Shown here: positions 1 through 6,360 of the stretch, piece after piece
How positions within the stretch are numbered: position 1 is the first letter of the stretch
Layout: every line of letters begins with the position of its first letter
Assembly (NCBI GenBank): GCA_964599655.1
Contig: CAZRGV010000219.1
Span: 1-7,900 of the forward strand
DNA: 7,900 nt
Origin: CAZRGV01 sp964599655
GTDB lineage: Bacteria > Planctomycetota > Planctomycetia > Isosphaerales > Isosphaeraceae
Reading direction: 5' to 3'
Position numbers and translations under genes: made by a program
Notes under the pieces: model-generated
Told to the model about the DNA's origin: nothing
Databases searched by the model: none
Seen by the model: only the letters and a program-made list of their open reading frames with translations

Positions 1-1
1 G

Positions 2-79
2 GATCGCGGCGGCTACGGTGGTGGCGGCGGCTATGGCGGCGGCTACGGTGGCGGTGGCGACTACGGCGGCGGATATTGA
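2..79 (+). CDS. C-terminal tail of a glycine-rich protein, probably an RRM RNA-binding protein (5' partial)
   Basis: Only the last 25 codons are in the window, ending in TGA at 77-79. The visible peptide is almost entirely Gly with regularly spaced Tyr, plus one Arg and two Asp, in a GGGY/GGY pattern. Such Gly/Tyr tails are typical of small bacterial proteins with a single RRM domain, known in cyanobacteria and planctomycetes, where the tail follows the RNA-binding domain. The RRM itself, with its RNP1 and RNP2 motifs, would lie before position 1 and cannot be checked here. Another glycine-rich low-complexity protein is possible. The frame is supported by the uninterrupted Gly/Tyr pattern right up to the stop and by a hairpin about 50 bases downstream. 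Confidence 0.6.
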   Translation, partial: DRGGYGGGGGYGGGYGGGGDYGGGY

Positions 80-394
80 ATCGCGGTATCCCGACGCCAC
101 GGCCTTGACCTGACGCGAACGATCTCTCGCGCGGCACCGGCGACCAACGACCCCGGTGCCGTGCTCCCTCTCGCGGACCGAGGACTCCCTTCCGGGTTCA
201 CGAGGTGAACGGCGCGCGCCTGCCACAGTCAACGCCTCCGCTCGATCGTGGGTGACGTTTCGTCGCGAGATCAAAGGGCGACCCTCCTCAAGGAAGCGGT
301 TTCCGCGTAGAATCACTGCGAGAGCCGTTCGGGGGCCGTCCTCGAGGCTCGACTCTCCTTTTTCTTGGAACCCCAGCGCGGGATCGCCTTCCCG
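80..394. other. intergenic region between the glycine-rich protein and the nfu-like gene
   Basis: This 315-base gap holds the terminator-like hairpin at 129-164 and, in its right half, presumably the promoter of the nfu-hemW pair. A TAGAAT at 308-313 resembles a -10 box about 80 bases before the ATG. No matching -35 box lies 16-18 bases further upstream, so I do not call a promoter. An open frame begins at 156 and runs into the nfu gene in another frame. It is Arg/Ser/Pro-rich with no family resemblance, and I treat it as a shadow. Confidence 0.5.
129..164 (+). terminator. possible transcription terminator hairpin after the glycine-rich gene
   Basis: The arms 129-140 (GCGCGGCACCGG) and 153-164 (CCGGTGCCGTGC) pair over 12 positions with a single G-U wobble, around a 12-base loop. 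The hairpin starts 50 bases after the stop codon. No T-run follows, so this would be either a non-canonical terminator or a 3' stabilising structure. In GC-rich DNA some stems occur by chance, but 12 paired positions is long. Confidence 0.45.
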
Positions 395-664
395 ATGTCC
401 GACACCTCAACCGACCCGCTTTCCCGAAAGCAGGCCCTGCTCGAGAAGATCGAGCAGGTGCTCGACCGTCAGGTACGAGCGGGCATCCTGGCCGACGGCG
501 GGCAGGTGGAAGTGGTCGGCATCGACGACGACAACATCGTCCAGGTTCGCATGCTCGGCGCCTGTCAGGGCTGCCCGTCCTCGGTCATCACCCTGACGAT
601 GGGCATCGAGTCGGTCCTGAAGGCCGAGATCCCCGAGATCCGCTTCGTCGAGGCTGTGCCCTAA
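395..664 (+). CDS. NifU C-terminal-domain (Nfu-type) iron-sulfur cluster carrier protein
   Basis: This 89-residue protein matches the stand-alone Nfu domain in length and motifs. A helical N-terminus (about 10-30) contains a KIEQVLDRQVRAGILADGG stretch, then VEVVGID and VQVRMLGACQGCPSS with the CxxC cysteines C57 and C60, then a final helix and strand (TMGIESVLKAEIPEIRFVE). Two such proteins pair their CxxC motifs to hold a 4Fe-4S cluster, which is passed to client enzymes in the cytoplasm. I chose the ATG at 395. An in-frame TTG at 365 would add ten residues that the family does not need, and it lacks a ribosome site. The Shine-Dalgarno before 395 is also weak (CGGGA about 12 bases upstream). 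The gene ends 27 bases before hemW, which suggests co-transcription with that cluster-dependent protein. Family assignment is firm; the client is inferred. Confidence 0.92.
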   Translation: MSDTSTDPLSRKQALLEKIEQVLDRQVRAGILADGGQVEVVGIDDDNIVQVRMLGACQGCPSSVITLTMGIESVLKAEIPEIRFVEAVP

Positions 665-691
665 GCGGGCCGGATCGAGTCCGACCCATCC

Positions 692-1861
692 ATGACAAAC
701 CGTTCGGTTCTCGCGGCCGGACCCGAGCCCCTTGGGCCGCGCCCCCGCGCCGCTTACGTGCACATTCCGTTCTGCGCCCACAAGTGCGGCTACTGCGACT
801 TCGCCTCGGTCGCCGGCGCCGACGCCCTGGCCGATCGCTATCTGGACGCCCTTGAGCGTGAGATGGCCCGGATGGGCGAGCCAGCCGAGGTCGACACGAT
901 CTTCGTCGGCGGCGGCACGCCCACCCGCCTCGAACCGTCGCAGATCCAGCGCCTTCTGGCGATGATCGCCCACTGGTATCACCTCGCCCCCGATGGCGAG
1001 TGGACCGTCGAGGCCAACCCCGGCACGCTCGATGCCGAGAAAGCCGATGCCCTGGCGGACGGAGGCGTGAACCGGATCAGCCTGGGGGCGCAGTCGTTCC
1101 GGGTCGAGCTGCTGCGGGCCCTGGAGCGGAACCATGTTCCCGAGGAAGTCGGCCGGGCCCTCGAACTCGTTCGACCAAGGTTCCCGAGCTGGTCGATCGA
1201 CCTGATCTTCGGCGTTCCCGGCTCCACCCTGGAGGACTGGACCGCCGACCTGGAGACGGCCTTGAGCCTGGAGCCGTCGCATCTGTCGTGCTATGGCCTC
1301 GTCTATGAGAAGGGGACCCCGCTCTGGAAACAGTGGCAATCGGGGCAAATCCGGGAAGTTGACGAGGAAACCGAGCGGGCGATGTTCGCCCACACGATCG
1401 ACCGGCTGGCCGCCGCAGGTCTGGACCAGTACGAGATTTCCAACTTCGCGCGGCCAGGTCACGAGTCGCGGCACAACCTGGTGTACTGGGCCAACGAGGC
1501 GTATTTTGGCGTTGGGCTTGGGGCGGCCCGTTTTGTGGACGGAGTCCGGGCGTTGAACACCCGGGATCTGCTGGCGTATTTGCGACGGATGGAGTCGGGA
1601 GAGGACCCGACGGGACCGGTCGAGGTGCTCGAACCCGAGGCCCGGGCGCGGGAAACGGCCGTCTTGATGCTGAGACGGACGAGGAAGGGGCTCGACCGCG
1701 TGGACTTTGCCCGGCGAACCGGCTTCGACATCGACCTGCTGGCCGGCCCCGCGCTGGCTCGACACACGGCCTCGGGGCTCCTCGAGGACGATGGGCAGCG
1801 GGTCCGGTTCACCCGCGAGGGGCTTTTCCTGGCCGATACCGTGCTCTGCGATCTGGTCTGA
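692..1861 (+). CDS. hemW: HemW-type radical SAM protein (HemN-like family)
   Basis: The 389-residue length is usual for HemW. The radical-SAM signature YVHIPFCAHKCGYCDF places the three cluster-binding cysteines at C28, C32 and C35. The fourth cysteine that follows in true HemN (CxC after the third) is replaced by DF, which is the HemW form. Further family motifs are GGGTPT (73-78), EANPGT (107-112), NRISLGAQSF, SIDLIFGVPG and YEISNFARPGHESRHNLVYW. The C-terminal region (about 300-389) is the small winged-helix-like HemW domain. Family members were long annotated as oxygen-independent coproporphyrinogen III oxidases. Studied HemW proteins bind heme and act as heme chaperones that deliver heme to respiratory proteins. 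The protein is probably cytoplasmic or membrane-associated, as no signal peptide is visible. The start ATG lies 27 bases after the nfu-like stop and its ribosome site is weak. Confidence 0.93.
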   Translation: MTNRSVLAAGPEPLGPRPRAAYVHIPFCAHKCGYCDFASVAGADALADRYLDALEREMARMGEPAEVDTIFVGGGTPTRLEPSQIQRLLAMIAHWYHLAPDGEWTVEANPGTLDAEKADALADGGVNRISLGAQSFRVELLRALERNHVPEEVGRALELVRPRFPSWSIDLIFGVPGSTLEDWTADLETALSLEPSHLSCYGLVYEKGTPLWKQWQSGQIREVDEETERAMFAHTIDRLAAAGLDQYEISNFARPGHESRHNLVYWANEAYFGVGLGAARFVDGVRALNTRDLLAYLRRMESGEDPTGPVEVLEPEARARETAVLMLRRTRKGLDRVDFARRTGFDIDLLAGPALARHTASGLLEDDGQRVRFTREGLFLADTVLCDLV

Positions 1862-1926
1862 TTTTCCGGAGCCGACGACGTCTCCGCCCTCGTATCGGAA
1901 CCTCGGAAATCGGTTCAAGTCGTCGA

Positions 1927-1956
1927 ACCGCCTGACCGATGGCTTTATCAGGTGGT
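1927..1956 (+). terminator. possible terminator hairpin downstream of hemW
   Basis: The arms 1927-1935 (ACCGCCTGA) and 1948-1956 (TCAGGTGGT) pair at all nine positions with one G-U wobble, around a 12-base loop. The hairpin starts 65 bases after the hemW stop. A competing six-base stem, CGGTTC (1911-1916) with GAACCG (1925-1930), overlaps its left arm. A further small stem, ATCCG/CGGAT, lies at 1958-1970. No T-run follows, so termination here is only a possibility. Confidence 0.35.
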
Positions 1957-1980
1957 CATCCGACACGGATTGCTGCGCTT

Positions 1981-2026
1981 GGTCGACGTGACGCCCGCGG
2001 CCAAGGAGGGCCGCGGTGAGTCGACC
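1981..2026 (+). other. two-part hairpin with an AAGGAG loop in the hemW-glycosyltransferase spacer
   Basis: An outer stem pairs GGTCGAC (1981-1987) with GTCGACC (2020-2026). An inner perfect eight-base stem pairs CCGCGGCC (1995-2002) with GGCCGCGG (2009-2016). Between them is an asymmetric internal loop of seven and three bases. The apical loop is AAGGAG, a Shine-Dalgarno-like hexamer with no open reading frame suitably placed after it. It may be a terminator, an mRNA leader element or chance pairing in GC-rich DNA. Confidence 0.4.
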
Positions 2027-2086
2027 CCACAAGGAACGATGAGGTCTCCTCACGACCAGGCGATGGGTTGGGCGGTTGGCGCTTGA

Positions 2087-2138
2087 GCGACCCCCTATCC
2101 TGGTCGCGTTGATCCCCGTCCAGGGCGGGGGAAGGGAG
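2087..2138 (+). promoter_or_regulatory. ribosome binding site of the glycosyltransferase with adjacent alternative hairpins
   Basis: A strong Shine-Dalgarno run, GAAGGGAG at 2131-2138, sits eight bases before the GTG start at 2147 and decides that start. Two mutually exclusive stems precede it. GCGACC (2087-2092) can pair with GGTCGC (2102-2107). Alternatively, CCCCC (2091-2095) plus CCTGG (2099-2103) can pair with CCAGG (2120-2124) plus GGGGG (2127-2131). The second fold reaches the first base of the Shine-Dalgarno. The ribosome site is clear; a regulatory role for the stems is inference. Confidence 0.5.
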
Positions 2139-2146
2139 CGGCCGAC

Positions 2147-3472
2147 GTGGCTTGGTCCGGGCTGGCGATCTTGATCGCTTACGGTTTGGTCGTCACCCTT
2201 TGGAAAGTCATCCACGTCCTGCTGTTTTTTTACAAGCCCAAGCGGTACTTCCTCCGAACGCGAGACGCCGACAAGGGCTCCGGCCCGCCTCCGATGGTCA
2301 GCCTGTTGCTGGCGGCCAAGGACGAGGAGGCCAACATCGGGGCCTGTGTCCGGTCGGTTCTTGGCTCGGATTACGAGCGGTTCGAACTGATCGTCATCGA
2401 CGACCGAAGCGCCGACCGGACCTCCGAGGAGGTGGAGGCCGCGGCGGCCGGCGATCCGAGGGTGCGCCTGATTCGCGTGGAACACCTGCCCGACGGCTGG
2501 ACCGGCAAGATGAACGCGATTCGCCAGGGGCTGGCGCGGGCCCGAGGCGAACTGGTGCTCATCATGGACGCCGACACCCGCCACAGGCCCGAAACCCTGC
2601 GATCGGCGGTCGCGCTTCAGCGGGAAAAGCATATCGACCTGCTTTCCCTCTTGCCCCGGTTTGATCATCCGAACTTTCTGAGCAAGCTGGTCCAGCCGCT
2701 GGTTGGGGCGGTCATCTTCCTGTGGAAGCCCTTGCCCTGGGTGAACTCTCGGAAGCGGAAGCACGTGGCGATGGGCTGGGGCGGGTTTCTGATGATGAGG
2801 CGCGCGGCCCTCGACGAGGTCGGGGGCCTGGAGGCGGTTCGCGACCGGTTCGCGGCCGACATCGCCCTGAGCCAGCGGTTCAAGGCGGCCGGCTATCGGG
2901 TCCGGCTGCTGCACGCGCCCGATCTGGTCTCGACCTACATGTACGACTCGGCCCGAGAGATGGTCGCGGGCTGGTCCCGGCTCTTGCGGATCACGGTCGA
3001 CAACCGTGCGTCGTGGCTGTCGGCGACGCTGGTGGCGATCGCGGTGCTGGGGCTCTCGGCCTATCTGGCGCTGGCGGTCTCGGCGATCGGCCTGATTTCG
3101 GGGGGCGGCGGCGCGTTCTGGGTGGCGCTCGCGGCAATGGCCTTGATGCATTTGGCCCTCCAGCTTACCTTGCTCGGGCGTTTCTACCGGATCAGCGGGA
3201 GCAACCCGCTGTACGTCCTGGGGCATTTGCCGGCTCTCCTGTTCACGTGTCATGTGCTGGTCCTGGCGCTCTGGCGGAGCCGAAGCGCGCGGTTGACCTG
3301 GCGGGGGACGACCTACGCGCTCAACGGCGAGGGTCGAGCGGCGGCTTCGGGTCCGGGTTCCGAATCCTTGCCGACACCGAGCCCGGCCGTGTTGGCTGGG
3401 CCCCATCGGGACGGTCGGTCCTTCGCGGGGGAGAGACGGTCTTATGAACCTGATCGTCATCTGCGTCGATAG
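2147..3472 (+). CDS. membrane-anchored family 2 glycosyltransferase, HpnB/CrtQ-like
   Basis: This 441-residue protein has one N-terminal membrane segment (about 4-28), a cytoplasmic GT-A catalytic domain (about 48-285), and three C-terminal membrane segments (about 290-317, 323-344 and 355-376). Catalytic-domain marks are SLLLAAKDEEANI (52-64), VIDDRSADRT (83-92), LPDGWTGK (114-121), the metal-binding DAD (141-143), GWGGFLMMRR (210-219) and a putative catalytic Asp at D238 in ADIAL. The LPxGWTGK motif, the PLPWVNSRKR stretch and the terminal WRGTTY (385-390) resemble the hopanoid-associated HpnB and carotenoid CrtQ glycosyltransferases, which add sugars to lipids at the inner membrane. The exact acceptor is unknown. 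The GTG start follows a strong ribosome site. The last 50 or so residues are a Gly/Pro/Ser/Arg-rich tail whose final 29 bases overlap the next gene, indicating coupled translation. A generic membrane glycan transferase is the main alternative. Confidence 0.85.
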   Translation: MAWSGLAILIAYGLVVTLWKVIHVLLFFYKPKRYFLRTRDADKGSGPPPMVSLLLAAKDEEANIGACVRSVLGSDYERFELIVIDDRSADRTSEEVEAAAAGDPRVRLIRVEHLPDGWTGKMNAIRQGLARARGELVLIMDADTRHRPETLRSAVALQREKHIDLLSLLPRFDHPNFLSKLVQPLVGAVIFLWKPLPWVNSRKRKHVAMGWGGFLMMRRAALDEVGGLEAVRDRFAADIALSQRFKAAGYRVRLLHAPDLVSTYMYDSAREMVAGWSRLLRITVDNRASWLSATLVAIAVLGLSAYLALAVSAIGLISGGGGAFWVALAAMALMHLALQLTLLGRFYRISGSNPLYVLGHLPALLFTCHVLVLALWRSRSARLTWRGTTYALNGEGRAAASGPGSESLPTPSPAVLAGPHRDGRSFAGERRSYEPDRHLRR

Positions 3473-4979
3473 CTGGCGCGCCGACATCCTGGGCGGGCAG
3501 GGGGCCTGCCGTTGGATCCAGGCCCCGGCCCTGGCCGACCTTTCGCGACAGAGCGTCGTCTTCGACCAGGCCTTTGGCGAGGCGATGCCGACCGTCCAGA
3601 TGCGGCGGTCCTTCTTCACCGGCATGCGAGGCTTCCCCTGGCACCATGACCTCGATGGCCAGGGCCTCTCGCCCGGCTTTCTGGGCTGGCACCGCGTGCC
3701 AGGCTCGCAGACCACGCTGGCCGAGCTGCTGCTTTACCGAGGCTACTGCACCGGGTTGATCACCGACTGCTACCACCTCTTCAAGCCCACGCAGAACTTC
3801 ACCCGAGGCTTCCTGAGCTGGCAGTTCATCCGCGGTCAGCAGGGGGACAACTTCCGCGCCGGTCCTTATGACGGCATTGATATCTCCCGATACGTGCCCG
3901 ATGGCGAGGAGCACGACTGGGTGACCAACGCCCAGATCGTCAACCACCTGATGAGCACGAGGGACCGCCAGGGCGAGGACGACTACTTCGCGCCCCAGGT
4001 CTTCCGGGCGGCGATGGACTGGCTCCAGGCGGCGAGGGACAACAGCCCGTTCTTCCTCTGGGTCGACAGCTTCATGCCGCACGAGCTGTGGGACCCGCCC
4101 GCCCACTACGCCGACCGCTACTTTCCCAACGACGGCACGCTCAAGGACTTCATCCATCCCGGCGTCACGGCCCGGATGCCCGAGCTTTCGCCGGCGCTGA
4201 TCGAGCGGACAAAGGCCCTTTACGCGGGTTGCTGCACGCTGGTCGATACGTGGATCGGCTACCTGCTGGAAACGATCGACGCGCTTGGCCTGGCGGATGA
4301 CACCATCGTCATGTTCTTGACCGACCACGGCCTGGAGCTGTTCGACCACGGCGCCTTCACCAAGCGAGGGGCCAACAACGACGGGAAGCTGCACCCGTAC
4401 AACACCCAGATCAACTGGTTCATCCGGCATCCCGACGGCCCTCGAGACCGTCACGTGCCGGCCCTGGTCCAGGCTCACGACCTGCTGCCGACGGTGCTCG
4501 ACCTGCTCGACCTGCCGGGCTCGGAGCTGCTGGACGGCGAGAGCGCCTGGCCGCTGGCGACGGGCAAGGCCCGCGAGATCCGGCCCCGGATCGTCACCGG
4601 CTGGGGCCCCTGGGCGTCGGTCCGCGACCATCGCTGGAACTGCATCCTCAACCCGACCGTCGCCGACGGCCGCCCACGGCTCTTCGACCACGCGGCCGAC
4701 CCGAGCGAGTCGTTCGACCTGGCGGCCGACTATCCCGAGGTCGTCGCCGACTGCCGGCGGCACGTGGAGGGACTGATCGGCATGCCCTTCCCGGTGCGTT
4801 ACAAGCACCAGCCCGACGCGGGCGATTACATGAGCATCGGTAGCTTCTTTCGACGTCGGGCGGCGATGGGACGACCGATCAACGCTCGATGGCGCCAGGA
4901 CCCGTCGCAAACGATTCCCTATCCGAAGGTCCTGTCCAGCGACCCGGCGCCGGAGGACGCCAGCCGACGCTCGGCCTGA
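3444..4979 (+). CDS. alkaline-phosphatase-superfamily (sulfatase-fold) hydrolase or transferase with Thr nucleophile
   Basis: The 511-residue protein spans the full sulfatase fold. The N-terminal strand ends in VDSWRADILG with metal ligand D9. PTVQMRRSFFTG (49-60) corresponds to the sulfatase CxPxRxxxxTG signature, VDSFMPHELWDPP (207-219) resembles the usual PHEPWDPP segment, and FLTDHG (291-296) supplies D294 and H295. The C-terminal LFDHAADPSESFDL (413-426) is the family's closing motif. Thr50 occupies the place of the Cys or Ser that becomes formylglycine in true sulfatases. A phosphodiesterase, phosphatase or phosphotransferase activity, as in Thr-type superfamily members, is therefore more likely than sulfate ester cleavage. 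No signal peptide is visible, so the enzyme is probably cytoplasmic. The start ATG overlaps the glycosyltransferase end and has GGGGGAGAG eight bases upstream. The substrate is unknown; by context it may be a glycolipid or glycan precursor. Confidence 0.87.
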   Translation: MNLIVICVDSWRADILGGQGACRWIQAPALADLSRQSVVFDQAFGEAMPTVQMRRSFFTGMRGFPWHHDLDGQGLSPGFLGWHRVPGSQTTLAELLLYRGYCTGLITDCYHLFKPTQNFTRGFLSWQFIRGQQGDNFRAGPYDGIDISRYVPDGEEHDWVTNAQIVNHLMSTRDRQGEDDYFAPQVFRAAMDWLQAARDNSPFFLWVDSFMPHELWDPPAHYADRYFPNDGTLKDFIHPGVTARMPELSPALIERTKALYAGCCTLVDTWIGYLLETIDALGLADDTIVMFLTDHGLELFDHGAFTKRGANNDGKLHPYNTQINWFIRHPDGPRDRHVPALVQAHDLLPTVLDLLDLPGSELLDGESAWPLATGKAREIRPRIVTGWGPWASVRDHRWNCILNPTVADGRPRLFDHAADPSESFDLAADYPEVVADCRRHVEGLIGMPFPVRYKHQPDAGDYMSIGSFFRRRAAMGRPINARWRQDPSQTIPYPKVLSSDPAPEDASRRSA

Positions 4980-5009
4980 GCGAGCCCAAGACGAAGGAGC
5001 GGTCCTGAG

Positions 5010-6011
5010 ATGGCGAACGCGGCGTGTCCGCTGTGCGGACGGGGTCCGGACGATGCCCGGACCGTGGTGGAGTCGGGCTTCAATCTGACGGGGGCCGCCG
5101 GCAAGGCGTACCGGGTGGTCGAGTGCCAGGGCTGCCGGTTCCGCTACCTCTGGCCCCGGCCCGAGCCGGCCGAGCTGGCCGCGTTCTACGAGGCCGACTA
5201 CCCGGCCCATGCGCTCAAGGTCGGCGCCGGAGGGTCGGCGAGCCCCGAGCAAGCCTCGATCGACCGGCGGTTCGGCCAGGTGGCGAGCCGTCGGATCGAG
5301 CTGGTCCGACAGGCGCTCGGGCGGGCCCCCGACGGACTCCAGGTGCTGGACATCGGCTGCGGCAACGGGGCCTTCCTGCTGGAGCTGACCCGACGGCACG
5401 AGATCGAGGGCTGGGGGCTCGACATCGCGGGCCCGGCCCTGAACGCGCTGGGGCGGCTGGCCCCGAGGCTCCGCCTGGTGCGCGGCGACCTCGCGGGGGC
5501 GGATCTTCCACACGCAGCCTTTGATATCATCACTCTCTGGCATGTCCTGGAGCACGACGCGGACCCGGTCGGGAGCCTGAAACGCGTGGCCCGATGGCTC
5601 AAACCGGGCGGCCTGGTGCTGGCCGAGGTCCCCAACGCGACCGGCCGGATCGCCCGGCTCTGCGGCGCCGACTGGCTGGGCTGGGACCTGCCGAGGCACC
5701 TCGTCCACTTCGCCCCCGAGACCCTTCGGGCCTCGGCCGAGCGGGCCGGCCTGGAGCGGGTCGTGGTGCGTCGGGAGTACACCCTGAACCCGGTCACGCT
5801 CAGCCCCTTGCTGGCGAGCCTGGCCATCGGTCAACGCCGTCGACGGGGCAAGACCCGGATGAAGCGGGTGGCCTATCACCAATGGGACGGCCTCCGATCG
5901 GCAGGGTTGAGGGTGGTCAACGGCCTCGAACGCCTGCTCGGCGGCAACGGACTGCTGCTGGTGGCGCGGGCTCCGTCCAAGATGGCCCCTCCCTCGCGCT
6001 TTGCGGCATGA
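5010..6011 (+). CDS. class I SAM-dependent methyltransferase with N-terminal zinc ribbon
   Basis: This 333-residue protein begins with a zinc-ribbon-like pair of CxxC motifs (C6/C9 and C39/C42), followed by RYLWPRPEPAELAAFYEADYP, a stretch typical of this methyltransferase group. The Rossmann domain shows motif I VLDIGCGNG (112-120), an acidic ribose-binding residue at D138 (GLDIAG), LWHVLEH (176-182) and LKPGGLVLAEVPN (197-209). The region after about 215 (WDLPRHLVHFAPETL) is also characteristic. Related proteins occur in polysaccharide and secondary-metabolite clusters and methylate sugars or small acceptors. The acceptor here cannot be read from sequence. The gene starts 30 bases after the hydrolase stop, with AAGGAG (4994-4999) ten bases before the ATG, and is most simply the third gene of the same operon. 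No membrane segment is obvious, so it should act in the cytoplasm. Confidence 0.9.
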   Translation: MANAACPLCGRGPDDARTVVESGFNLTGAAGKAYRVVECQGCRFRYLWPRPEPAELAAFYEADYPAHALKVGAGGSASPEQASIDRRFGQVASRRIELVRQALGRAPDGLQVLDIGCGNGAFLLELTRRHEIEGWGLDIAGPALNALGRLAPRLRLVRGDLAGADLPHAAFDIITLWHVLEHDADPVGSLKRVARWLKPGGLVLAEVPNATGRIARLCGADWLGWDLPRHLVHFAPETLRASAERAGLERVVVRREYTLNPVTLSPLLASLAIGQRRRRGKTRMKRVAYHQWDGLRSAGLRVVNGLERLLGGNGLLLVARAPSKMAPPSRFAA

Positions 6012-6360
6012 TCGTTACAGGCCATAAAGTTTCCCCAAATTGCCATTGGCTTCGTTTCGCCACAGTGGCATGTCCGCTCGGCGACGGTGCGTCTCTGACC
6101 TTCCATCCTGCATAACGTCGGGCATGCGATTGCGAGCCGAGATTCTTCATGGATGGAGTCGGGCACGCGATCGCTCATTCGAGAACGTGCGCCTCGCTTT
6201 GGCATGCAACTTCTTGCCCGACAATGGTTTGCGGCGATTGCTCCGGTCGTCGCGAGCGATTCTCCGGTCACGCTGGGGCGCAATCGACCCCGGCACGGCC
6301 CGGTGGGGCGTGGGTTGGTTGATTGCTGGAATGTGCATTTCGTTCGGACTCGATCGCGGC
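6012..6360. other. convergent intergenic spacer without a supportable gene
   Basis: This 349-base stretch separates two genes that point at each other. It looks less GC-rich near 6020-6060. Open frames cross it on both strands, one of them reaching back over the methyltransferase 3' end. None shows a domain, a credible ribosome site or sensible composition. No clear terminator for either gene was found. A weak GC-rich stem around 6288-6308 pairs only four to five bases. Confidence 0.45.
6118..6174. repeat. imperfect direct repeat of 16 bases in the convergent spacer
   Basis: TCGGGCATGCGATTGC at 6118-6133 and TCGGGCACGCGATCGC at 6159-6174 match at 14 of 16 positions, 41 bases apart. Both differences are T to C. 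A second short near-repeat lies nearby, where GCGATTGCTCCGGTC is followed about 21 bases later by GCGATTCTCCGGTC (about 6234-6268). They may be remnants of a duplication; function unknown. Confidence 0.35.

Noticed and set aside
308..313. TAGAAT as a -10 promoter box for the nfu-hemW pair
   Set aside because: No recognisable -35 box at a proper distance; a single hexamer is too weak.
692..1861. Oxygen-independent coproporphyrinogen III oxidase (HemN)
   Set aside because: The fourth cysteine of the HemN CxxxCxxCxC signature is missing and the CGYCDF form is that of HemW.
407..3715. Minus-strand open frame of 1102 codons
   Set aside because: It lies antisense to the nfu-like gene, hemW, the glycosyltransferase and the start of the hydrolase, all with clear family motifs. 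Its Arg/Gln/Pro/Gly-rich product has no domain, and such long shadows are expected in GC-rich DNA.
3321..5882. Minus-strand open frame of 853 codons
   Set aside because: It is antisense to the hydrolase and methyltransferase, with low-complexity composition and no recognisable motif.
5876..6283. Minus-strand open frame of 135 codons in the convergent spacer
   Set aside because: Its last third is antisense to the methyltransferase 3' end, it has no ribosome site I can see, and it shows no domain despite several Cys and Trp residues.
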